DNA from: Xestospongia bergquistia | Lineage: Eukaryota > Porifera > Demospongiae > Haplosclerida > Petrosiidae | Reading direction: 5' to 3' | Assembly: GCA_963965975.1 (NCBI GenBank) | Contig: OZ014413.1 | Location: forward strand, 11,390,601-11,454,600 | DNA: 64,000 nucleotides | In this document: positions 1 to 9,092 of the stretch, piece by piece | Position numbering within the stretch: position 1 is the first letter of the stretch | Layout of the letters: each line of letters starts with the position of its first letter | Position numbers and translations under genes: made by a program | Notes under the pieces: generated by a model | The model's database searches: none | Seen by the model: the letters and a program-made list of their open reading frames with translations, nothing else | What the model was told of the DNA's origin: nothing

Positions 1-96
1 ATAATAATATTGTGTAGCACTTCATTTTTAGAATTTTAATTTTTTAATTATTATTATTGAAAATTATTTTCGTGGTTATTCATGAGAAGCACTAAA

Positions 97-1602
97 ATGG
101 CGTCTGTTTGGACGGTTTGTACGGCACTATCTTTAATGGCTGGAATCTATTATCTAAAGAGAAGTGGTTTACTTATGAAGATGTTGTTTCCCATAGGGTA
201 TTATATAACGTTACATAATAATAATAATAATATGATATCATAGCTATATGTTGTATGCACATACATCATTGGGATATTACTATCATCAGAAACAACTCCA
301 AAAAAAGCCAGCCTCTCACTCTAAAGTAGATCCAGTCAGACTTGTTAATAAAACAGGTATGACCAGTTGAACAACATTGGTTGTTATCACATTTTTTTAG
401 GAGCTGATGTAATCATTTATCTTCTACCATTTTTAAAAGATAATTATTGCTATCTTGTCACGGAACAAACCACTCGTGTGGGTGTGGCTATAGATCCTGC
501 TGATCCTGAAGTACTAAAGGTATCAATACTTTATTATAATCTATCATTATATTATTTAATAGCAAGCATTACGACAATATGATGTCACCTTATCTGCTAT
601 ATTAACTACACATAAACACTGGTAAGTGATGTCACTATGATGTCATAAATATCATATGGTCACAGGGATCATGCTGGCGGTAATCGTGATTTGAAGGAAG
701 TATTTCCTCATATTTCCATATATGGTGGACGTAGGGACAACCCATCAGCTTCTAATCAGTAGGGACTCTAATTAATTGCTAATTATTATTATTTATATAG
801 GTTATTGGATGGTGGAGAAGAAATTAAAGTATATTAATTAAAACAAATTAACCTAAATTAATTAATTATAATTGTTATAGATTGGAGACTTGACATTTCT
901 TGTGACATCTACTCCTGGTCATACTATAGGTAATAGATGTTATATATAATTTATATTATATATTTCATGACATGTATGTAGGTCACATGATATATACATT
1001 AACTTCAACCACACCTCCTTGTTTATTTACTGGTGATCATTTATTTTTGGCTGGTTGTGGTAAGCCACCCCCACAATTAATGAGATTTTATTATCTATTA
1101 TAAAGGTCGGTTATTTGAAGACACTGCTGAAAGAATGTACCATTCTTTACGACTTGTTAAAAGAATGGACCCATCTACTCTTATATTTCCTGGTATGACA
1201 TCATCATGAGGTCTGTGTGATGTCGTAATGATGTCATTAGGTCATGAATATACTTGGTCAAATCTTAAGTTTGCTGCTTATGTTGATCCTAATAATGTCA
1301 ATGTACAGGTAATTAATGAGTAGGTGTGGCTAACTAATTAATACAATGTTAGGAGAAACTTGAAGCTGTTCGTAAATTAAGAATGAAAAGATTAACAACT
1401 GTAAGTATGTATCATATTATAATAATTGACCACACCCCCAAATTAGGTTCCTGCTGTCCTCTCTGAAGAGTTAGAATATAATCCATTTCTACGTACAGAT
1501 TCATCTAGTATTATGGACAAAGTGGGTGTGGTTAGTGGGAGGAGTCAAGCTGAAGTATTTGCACTTTTAAGAAAAGAAAAGGACAATTTTAAAATTGATT
1601 AA
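97..1602 (+). CDS. PNKD: PNKD-like metallo-beta-lactamase-fold hydrolase (glyoxalase II family), ~12 exons
   Basis: Glyoxalase II-type hydrolase of the PNKD branch; family members act on glutathione thioesters or related substrates and PNKD is membrane-associated. The reading frame starts at 97 (an in-frame ATG at 82 is also possible) with a hydrophobic N-terminus, then YLLPFLKDNYCYLV, the zinc-binding motif THKHWDHAGG, TPGHTIGH, FTGDHLF and FPGHEYTWSN. The C-terminus YNPFLR followed by a lysine-rich end matches PNKD/HAGH. Exons are split by introns of about 40-130 bp, for example exon 402-519 and the last exon from about 1447 to the TAA at 1600. The last exon contains VGVVSGR, encoded by the recurrent GGGTGTGG word. 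Its 3' end is duplicated nearby at 2791 and 4237. I am confident of the family; PNKD rather than HAGH rests on the N-terminal hydrophobic stretch and the C-terminus. Confidence 0.85.
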
Positions 1603-1795
1603 GTCCCTTAAATTAAACCCATTAAGTAAGTGACAATCTTTTATTAAATACCAACAGACTATCTTTTATAGAGTTATCATAAAATATTAGACTTTTCATA
1701 CAAAAACCAATTTTTTAATATAAAATTCTACAATCAATATAAATTTCATAATGGGGACCATTTCATTTATGAGTTTAAACATATTATTATTCCAA
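1581..1795. repeat. Direct repeat B, copy 1 (PNKD 3' end and downstream)
   Basis: About 215 bp covering the last seven codons of the PNKD-like gene and its 3' flank. It recurs almost unchanged at 2791-3004. The shared stretch holds the conserved words GTCCCTTAAATTAAACCCAT and ATAAATTTCATAA. Similarity stops abruptly at both ends, as expected of a local segmental duplication. Confidence 0.85.
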
Positions 1796-2043
1796 ACAAG
1801 CTTACAGACTCAATGGTGGAACTTATTATCCAGGATCCATTGAAAACTATAATATTGACAATGTTGTGATGATAGCACAAGGAGAAGATCTTCAGTCAGT
1901 GAGACATCACAGATGTTGTCACCAAATATCTATTATAGTTAGTGTTATGTTGAACTGAAATTAAAGGAACTTCCAATATGTCCTTTAATTTTGACTTTTA
2001 TATGTACTGCAGATTTTGTCTTCATGCAACAACATTAACTTTA

Positions 2044-2113
2044 CTTTGGATTGGCTGACATTCTCGTAGTTTAAATAACTTTGGATTGGCTGACATTCTC
2101 GTAGTTTAAATAA
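2044..2113. repeat. Perfect 35-bp tandem duplication
   Basis: Two back-to-back copies of a 35-bp unit carrying TTGGATTGGCTGACATTCTC. ATTGG is an inverted CCAAT word, but no gene start is close by, so a promoter role is not supported. Confidence 0.85.
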
Positions 2114-2114
2114 T

Positions 2115-2785
2115 AACTTAAGATTTATAAAAAAAAAAAAACATGTTGTGTTGCCCAAACGATTCCTACTCGCTCACCCACTCAGGCTTCCACTTAGGCT
2201 CCAGGATTCCCTGCTATTGCTAGCTGGGACCGCCACCTGGCTTGGTAACCCTCGTCTTCGCGAGGTAATCCTGGCTGGAGCATCGCCCTAACTTAAAACC
2301 AGCCGTACGGGATTCCAGCTCTTAGGGAATGTCGCATTCAGGAACCGGGAACCACAAATACACCAGCCTCTTCTCGTTTAAAGGGAGACTACCAGCCCTA
2401 TCCTAGTCGGCCTTTCGGATACTCCGTAGAGTATGCTGGTAACCATCTCAGAGGTCTGATGCATTGCAGAACGCTGGCCCACAACACAACCTATCCAAGG
2501 TGGTTTTCATTTCCTTTTATATGTACTGCAAATTTTGTCTTCATGCTCTTGTGGGGCGCGCTGTTTGTCGCCTATGAATATCATTAAGGCTAGTTTGTGA
2601 TGACCAGCGTCAGTGAGCTAACGACACCTATGAATATGATTACTATAGACTGCTAAAAAAACTGCTACTACTAAAATACTCTATTTTTTTAAGAGCCAAG
2701 AATAAAACTAGCCCTACTTAAGCAAACTAGAACAACACTACTAATTATAATAATTTTTAGCATATTTTAATTTTATAGGAGCTTA
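2115..2785. repeat. Repeat family A, copy 1 (~670 bp, GC-richer)
   Basis: Block beginning with an A-run and ACATGTTGTGTTGCCCAAAC, then a GC-richer core (CGTCTTCGCGAGG, GGGGCGCGCTG), and ending in an AT-rich tail. It is nearly identical to 6190-6865, and a shortened, diverged copy lies at 5165-5500. The base composition differs from all the surrounding DNA. No transposase or reverse-transcriptase motif is visible. It may be a non-autonomous mobile element or a segmental duplication; I do not recognise the family. Confidence 0.8.
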
Positions 2786-2790
2786 CAGAA

Positions 2791-3004
2791 AAGGACAATT
2801 TTAAATTTGATGAAGTCCCTTAAATTAAACCCATTAAGTAAGTGACAATCTTTTATTAAATACCAATGGACTATCTTTTATAGAGTTATCATAAAATATT
2901 AGACTTTTCATACAAAAACAATTTTTTATTATAAAATTCTACAATCAATATAAATTTCATAAATGGGGACTATTTCATGTATGAGTTCAAACATATTAAA
3001 ACAT
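2791..3004. repeat. Direct repeat B, copy 2
   Basis: Near-copy of 1581-1795, now lying directly downstream of the stop codon of the minus-strand TMEM79-like gene. The PNKD reading frame has lost its stop here (GATGAA where copy 1 has GATTAA), so this is non-coding. Two convergent genes therefore share the same 3' flanking sequence. Confidence 0.85.
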
Positions 3005-3011
3005 TTAATTT

Positions 3012-3644
3012 CTAAAGTTCAGTTTTGCCTTCAATATTAATGTTCTCTTTATTAGCAGGGTAAACCACATCTCCTAAATCAAACATAAAGCCATTAGTAA
3101 ACATCAGATACATCACATATATAGCTAGCAAGCTAGTATTGACAAATGTTATAGTAATCCCTAATGATCGATAATAAGGACTAATACCATATCCAATACG
3201 GAACAGAATACGACCTATAATAAATGCTAGTACAAATATTGGTACTATCTTCATAAGATCTGGTTCATTGAAATACGTGGTAGCTACCAAGAGGATGCCC
3301 ACAGCAATAACTGTTTGTTCCAATGTATTCTGCAAATAATTCTTATCAACTTGAATCAGATGATCGTTACCAACTAATGGATTACCAACAACTTTTCTAT
3401 TAATAAAACGATGAAATGATACAGCATATACAGCAAATAATAAAGTTATAAACAGTGGTAGAGTACATCGAAGTGTGTAACTGAGTCGTACAGCTAAATC
3501 TGTAGAAGTAGGAACTGGAATACTGTCACACCAATAATAACCGCCATAATAGATAGCTCCTAGTATGAAATTAGCTCCCAACATTTGAAGGGGAAGAACG
3601 ACCATTGAAGGGGAAGAACGACCCTTTCCAGTAGATTTCGCCAT
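3012..3644 (-). CDS. TMEM79: TMEM79-like MAPEG-family membrane protein, single exon
   Basis: Intronless 210-residue integral membrane protein. It has four to five hydrophobic segments, around residues 13-35, 55-80, 105-125, 130-150 and 162-185, and the motif NYLQNTLEQTVIAVG in the second half, which is typical of MAPEG proteins (eicosanoid and glutathione metabolism) and of the TMEM79/mattrin branch. It is the only clearly intronless gene in the window. The ATG at 3642-3644 is chosen because the frame opens there and a promoter-like palindrome lies just upstream. The N-terminus carries a 20-bp direct duplication (3585-3623) that reads as GRSSPS and VVLPLQ in two different frames, so the first residues may be recently altered. 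The catalytic competence of this branch is unclear. Confidence 0.75.
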   Translation of the reverse strand: MAKSTGKGRSSPSMVVLPLQMLGANFILGAIYYGGYYWCDSIPVPTSTDLAVRLSYTLRCTLPLFITLLFAVYAVSFHRFINRKVVGNPLVGNDHLIQVDKNYLQNTLEQTVIAVGILLVATTYFNEPDLMKIVPIFVLAFIIGRILFRIGYGISPYYRSLGITITFVNTSLLAIYVMYLMFTNGFMFDLGDVVYPANKENINIEGKTEL

Positions 3645-3683
3645 TGCACTTTTAAATTAAGTACACTAATTATAGCAATTAAT

Positions 3684-3701
3684 TACTGAGCATGCTCAGT
3701 A
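3684..3701. promoter_or_regulatory. 18-bp perfect palindrome upstream of TMEM79-like gene
   Basis: TACTGAGCATGCTCAGTA equals its own reverse complement and lies about 40 bp before the TMEM79-like ATG. Its position suggests a dimer-bound promoter site; the factor is not known. Confidence 0.4.
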
Positions 3702-3823
3702 CAAATTACCACCATTTACCGCCATTTCAAGACATTTCAACTAGGCTGGTCTTCTACTACAATAGAATGATATTCCTAAGTCTCAGACTGCTCAATAAGA
3801 GATTGTTATGGAAGATGACGGCC

Positions 3824-4234
3824 TCAAAAAGTTCTTAAATTTTTATACTTGGTATCTAAGGTCAGTAAATAATATATGTATTGTCGTAGATGTTAGAACT
3901 TAGAATATTCTAGTATCTATAACCATACAACAGTGAGATATAAATTTCACTGCTAACCTGCTGTACATAAAGAAGATAGTCTAGTTACATACTGGTGCAG
4001 TAGACATTCAGTGACTAGTGTCCAGTATATGTGTCCCATACTATGTTGTGTGTGAGTATAATACACAATATGAGTATAAGATGTTATAGTCACTGCATTA
4101 TGTTATAGTACACATGATACTGTAGATATAAGCATTTCCATGGCAACGCTTTGTGTACTTATGATTATTCATAAATTTATAGTGTGGTTCATTGCATAAA
4201 TTGAAGGGTGTGTCTGACCTTGGCAGTAGAGATG
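3824..4234 (+). repeat. Duplicate of the nocturnin upstream region (copy D1)
   Basis: About 410 bp matching 7670-8075, the DNA directly upstream of nocturnin. It includes the shared words GTGCAGTAGACATTCAG, GTGTCCAGTATATGTGTCCC and the end GACCTTGGCAGTAGAGATG, where nocturnin has its start codon. After that ATG the sequence switches at once to PNKD intron/exon sequence, so the duplicated start leads nowhere. Confidence 0.8.
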
Positions 4235-4236
4235 TT

Positions 4237-4480
4237 GATATATTATAATAATTGACCACACCCCTGAATTAGATTCCTACTGTCATCTCTGAATAGTTAC
4301 AATGTAATCCATTTCTATATACAAGTTCATCTAGTATTATGGACAAAGTGGGTGTGATTAGTGGGAGGAGTTAAGCTGAACACTTTTAAGAAAAGAAAAG
4401 AACAATTTTAAATTTGATAAGTCCCTTAAATTAAACCCATTAACTATGTGACATGTGACACATGTTTTATTAAATACAAC
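4237..4480 (+). pseudogene. Dead copy of the last intron and last exon of the PNKD-like gene
   Basis: Matches 1416-1650, starting inside the last PNKD intron and running through the terminal exon into the 3' flank. The frame is broken: the codons of SEELEYN now read SE-stop, and a deletion of about ten bases removes part of SQAEVFALL. It lies directly behind the duplicated nocturnin upstream block. Confidence 0.8.
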
Positions 4481-5164
4481 TGTTACCAATGGCAACCTCA
4501 CTGGAGGCGTAACCTTAAATTATTTTGACTTGTTACTTAAATACATGTACATGTTTAAATTAACATGTGCATGTTTATATCTATTACTTCTTATTGTAGT
4601 ATATGACATTGTAATATCAAGAGATGAAATAGATAATTTTTTCTTATTATCCTTTTCAAACTTGACCAGCAAGAAATGAACAAGCAAATATATTTAAATG
4701 TATTTATTTTCATAAATAAAAAGATGAAAAACAATGTTATTAATTTCACATTAAAGTATGGTGTTTCTTTACAGGCTACCTAGACACTTAAAAATATAAA
4801 TAATGTAAATATTAATTGCTCCCAAAAATAAATCTATATTAGTGGTCAGGTATTATGACTTTAATCATAATGATACTGATGTATCTTAAATATCATGTCT
4901 TTAGTTTTTTATTAGATTCTCAATATCGGGATTCAATATATCTATTAAACCAGTCAAACCAATTAAAAATTATTTTATGAAAAGTTTATGGTAATATTTT
5001 ATAAAATTTTCTTTGTCATGATCAGTTTTATGTTTGTAACACCAATTGTATATTTTGTATATACCATACAACTTAAGGAAATTCATGATATGTTCTCTAT
5101 GACAGTCTGAGGGCCAGTTCTACTGACAGGTAGTCTCCTGGTAGTTTTAAATTAATCTAAATTT
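4481..5164. other. AT-rich intergenic stretch, nothing recognised
   Basis: Very AT-rich DNA with short open frames of biased hydrophobic composition and no splice-supported coding pattern. I see no gene here. Confidence 0.5.
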
Positions 5165-5500
5165 ATATAAAAAATACCTTGTGTGTTGCCCAAATGATCC
5201 CTACTCCCTCACCCACTCAGGCTTCCACTTAGGCTCCAGGATTCCCTGCTATTGCTTAGCAGGGACCACCACTGTGGCTTGGTAACCCTCGTCTTAGGGA
5301 TGTCGCAGTCAGGAACCGGGCCCCACAAATACACCAGCCTCATCTCATTTAAAGGGAGACTATTCCAGCCCTATCCTAATTGGCCTTTCGGATACTCCGA
5401 AGAGTATGCTGGTAACCATCTCAGAAGTCTGATGCATGGCAGAACATTGGCCTACAACACAACCGTTGCAAAGTTTGGACCTAAGTCCAAATTTTGCACC
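5165..5500. repeat. Repeat family A, copy 3 (shortened and diverged)
   Basis: Matches the first half of the 2115 and 6190 copies from TGTGTTGCCCAAA through TACTCCG..GAGTATGCTGGTAACC and GCCTACAACACAACC. It lacks the central CTTCGCGAGG...CAGCTC part and the whole 3' half. A 95-codon open frame at 5252-5539 lies mostly inside it and has no recognisable product. Confidence 0.75.
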
Positions 5501-6189
5501 AGGACCAAATTTGTCGTGACAATCCTGATTGTTATGTGAAGCAAAACAGAATTCATAGATGGTGAAATAAAATCACTCAACTAAATAAAGAAAAGGATGT
5601 GATTGTCCAGTATTGCCATCAAATGTCAAAAGGGAATTTGGGACGCCTTTTGTCCTCGAGACACTTTTGGACAGTAAATCACGTCCTGCTTAAAAATGGC
5701 CCAAGATGATAAGCAACAAAATGACTTGATTTTTTATGGAGTTAGTTATCCCTTTGAGTTGGAGAAAGTTTCAAAATATAACCAACTGTTCAATCTATTG
5801 TTGTTTATAATTGTTGAAAATGGTTGGAAAAATGCTCATGCAGACTCAGAAATACAATAGAACAGTGAGGCAATAGTTCTATGATATACCCTGTGCTAGG
5901 CACAGTTGATATTGCAGTAGGTGTGAGCAACTGTGAGTACACTAGTACAGGCCAAAGTTAATGCAAAAGACAATCTTTGATTTACGTTTTGAGAGTGTAG
6001 AGTGTGACTGCTGTTTTTGCAATTTAGTTGATATTGATTACATGAAGATATCCAGAAATATAGAATAATGATGCTATTTTACACACAACCTATATTATTC
6101 TGGTTAGAGAAAAAGTAGCTTTAATATCTTAGCCACAATTCAAGTGGCAAATAAACAGTTATTACAATTTAGACAAATGCAAAAGTTAA
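5501..6189. other. Intergenic stretch, nothing recognised
   Basis: Mixed AT-rich sequence between two copies of repeat A. It has no coding pattern on either strand, no clear RNA gene and no inverted repeat that I could find by eye. Confidence 0.45.
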
Positions 6190-6865
6190 GTTTATAAAAA
6201 AAATAAAAAAAACATGTTGTGTTGCCCAAACGATTCCTACTCGCTCACCCACTCAGGCTTCCACTTAGGCTCCAGGATTCCCTGCTATTGCTAGCTGGGA
6301 CCGCCACCTGGCTTGGTAACCCTCGTCTTCGCGAGGTAATCCTGGCTGGAGCGTCGCCCTAACTTAAAACCAGCCGTACGGGATTCCAGCTCTTAGGGAA
6401 TGTCGCATTCAGGAACCGGGAACCACAAATACACCAGCCTCTTCTCGTTTAAAGGGAGACTACCAGCCCTATCCTAGTCGGCCTTTCGGATACTCCGTAG
6501 AGTATGCTGGTAACCATCTCAGAGGTCTGATGCATTGCAGAACGCTGGCCCACAACACAACCTATCCAAGGTGGTTTTCATTTCCTTTTATATGTACTGC
6601 AAATTTTGTCTTCATGCTCTTGTGGGGCGCGCTGTTTGTCGCCTATGAATATCATTAAGGCTAGTTTGCGATTACCAGCGTCAGTGAGCTAACGATACCT
6701 ATGAAATGATTACTATAGTATCGATGAGACTGCTAAAAAAACTAATACTACTAAAATACTGTAACTTTTAAGAGCCAAGAATAAAACTAGCCCCTTTAAG
6801 CAAACTAGAACAACACTACTAATTATAATAATTTTAATCATATTTTAATGTTATAGGGGCTTAAA
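6190..6865. repeat. Repeat family A, copy 2 (near-identical to copy 1)
   Basis: Same order of words as 2115-2785, including GCGAGGTAATCCTGGCTGGAG, GGAACCGGGAACCACAAATA and GGGGCGCGCTGTTTGTCGCC, with only a few substitutions and small indels. The small divergence suggests a recent duplication or recent activity. Confidence 0.8.
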
Positions 6866-7669
6866 AAAATAAAAATCATTACCTAAACACTCTTCTTCAT
6901 TATCTAAATTTATAACAGCTCCTTTAGTTCCTCAAGTGCTCCAGCTTTAGATAACTTTCTTAAGCCAATGGCTATTGACTTACCTTGTTGTAGCTATAAT
7001 TAGCTAATTATAGGGTCAACCTAACTGTCTATATAACAGTTAATACAAAAATGGAAATTCATGATTTTATGTCTCAATTTTATAAGAAGTGGTGGCATAA
7101 GTTTAAGCTTTAAAAAAAAGTCCAATGTAAAAATGTAGTACATCAAGAGAAGCCAAGTAAATTTAAGTTATAAGCACAAAGTTAAAAATATCAGTCAAAC
7201 AGGTTTTCGATATAATAATTATATAATATAATTATATATTATCAGTCACAAAGGCTTAACAAACTACCAAATATCAGGACATTGTCCCTTCACAAGATCA
7301 GTGTACATTAATTGAGAAATTAATATTAGAAGTACCTGAAGATCTTACACCTAATGAAGAGAGATAAAATGAAGCCTCACCTCTTTCTTTATCTCCACTT
7401 CCAGAAGGGAGTTGACCCCTGTCCCTCATTGCCATTATGATGTCCATATACACATGAATGACCTGAAATCATTTTCTTCAGACTGACCATATAGTATACA
7501 CATACTATTCACCTCACTTCATCTGTTAGGTAGTCCATTGTAGTGAGACATATAATAGATGACATAGACAGTGGTTGTTTCTATTGCCTGCAGTTTACAT
7601 TTTCTATATGAAAAGTGCATGTACATTTGTACCTTCATCTGATTGATAGAAAATCATGAATAGATCTTC
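6866..7669. other. Intergenic stretch, nothing recognised
   Basis: AT-rich DNA between repeat A and the nocturnin upstream block. A stretch around 7320-7430 has more even composition but contains stops in all frames; it could be a decayed exon, without support. Confidence 0.4.
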
Positions 7670-8071
7670 CTCAAAAAGTTCCTAAATCTTTATACTGGAT
7701 ATCTAAGGTCAGTAAATAATATAAGTATTGTCATACCTGTTAGAATACTCTGGCATCTATGACCTATACATCAATGAGATATAAACCTCACAGCTAACCT
7801 GCTGTACATAAATATGATAGTATAACTATATTACTGGTGCAGTAGACATTCAGTTACTAGTGTCCAGTATATGTGTCCCATACTATATTGTGTGTGAGCA
7901 TGTACACAATATGAGTATAATATCTTGATATATGCTATACTCCATTGTATTATGTTATAGCATACATGATACTGTAGATATAACACTTTGTGTACTTTTG
8001 ATTATTCATAAGTTATAATGGGTGTGGCTCATTGCAAAAATTGAAGGGTGTGGCTGACCTTGGCAGTAGAG
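7670..8071 (+). promoter_or_regulatory. Nocturnin upstream region (copy D2 of a duplicated block)
   Basis: About 400 bp before the nocturnin ATG, duplicated at 3824-4234. Two GGGTGTGGCT words lie 17 bp apart just before the start codon (8030 and 8047). Conservation of the block between the two copies does not by itself show function. Confidence 0.45.
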
Positions 8072-9020
8072 ATGCTTTTAGCTCGAGACTGGATACCTTT
8101 AGATGCTGATAAAGGCAACACTATAAAAGTGGTTCAGTGGGATATATTAGCAGATGGTAAATATACTGATATTTAGATTATATCATTTAATACAGCGTAC
8201 ATTAGGTATGGCAATTACTAACCAATATACAGGGGCAACATCTTTTATTAAAGTACCACTGGACTATCTGTCATGGAGTTATCGTAAACCATTAATATTG
8301 GAGCAATTACAAAGAATAGATGCTGATCTCATATGCTTACAAGGTGTTGATCACTATCATGACTTCTTGCAGCCTTTTTTTCAAAGAGATGGATATCATA
8401 GTATTTTTGTTGCAAGGCCACACTCAAAATGTCTTAAATCTGTACCTAACAATGGTTCAGATGGTATTGCATTACTTTATAACACTAAATGCTTGAAATT
8501 AGTCAAGAAGAAAGAAATTATCTTACCTACAAATGATCCTACTCTATCTAATTCTAACCAGGTTGCCATTTTAGCCAGCTTCCAAACTTCCAGTAATAAG
8601 ATATGTGTAGTAGTAACTGGATTAAAAGAAGGACACTTTTTAGTTCAGACAAGATTACTTCAAGGTGACTATATCTTAGATCAAATACGAGAGTTTGCAG
8701 GAGACTTACCTTTAATATGTTGTGGTAACTTCAATGCTGGTCCCAAAGAACTAGTCTATGGTCACTTCTCATCATCAAAACCTCCTATCTCTAGTGCATA
8801 CAACAGAGAGGGTTCTGAGCCAAACTTTACTGTATGGAAATGCAGTGCATCTGGTAATGTTAAATTGCCAGCAGATTATATATGGTATTCATCACAGAGT
8901 CTGAAGTTAGTGAGTATATTAGATATACCACCAGAGGATGTCATTGGTTGTAGCAGGTTACCATGTCAACACTATCCTTCACATCACATAGCATTGGCAG
9001 CAAAATTTAATTTCAAATAA
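8072..9020 (+). CDS. NOCT: Nocturnin (EEP-family phosphatase), 2 exons
   Basis: Member of the exonuclease/endonuclease/phosphatase family related to CCR4; nocturnin is known as a circadian NADP(H) 2'-phosphatase, earlier described as a deadenylase. Exon 1 (8072-8156) encodes VVQWDILADG; a 49-bp intron follows (acceptor AG at 8204-8205) and exon 2 runs to the TAA at 9018. Family motifs in order are RKPLILEQL with DADLICLQGVDHY (metal-binding Glu replaced by Gln in the LQGVDH element), a serine-rich NGSDGIALLY, CCGNFNAGP, ADYIWYSS and the terminal CQHYPSHHIALAAKF with the catalytic His. Length of about 300 residues fits the catalytic domain without a long leader. Oddities: the usual LQE-V is LQG-V and the usual GDFN is GNFN, so two canonical acidic positions look substituted, which could weaken metal binding. 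Confidence 0.85.
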
Positions 9021-9092
9021 TTCAAATGACTTATTTATTTTTAATACACAGCAATTTTAAAATTCATTAAAATATATTATCAGGATTTTGTT

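Noticed and set aside
4455-4679. 74-codon hydrophobic open frame downstream of the PNKD fragment
   Set aside because: Its composition is that of AT-rich noise and it begins inside a degraded duplicate.
5252-5539. 95-codon open frame inside repeat A copy 3
   Set aside because: The frame is broken in the two longer repeat copies and has no family motif, so it is probably chance within the repeat.
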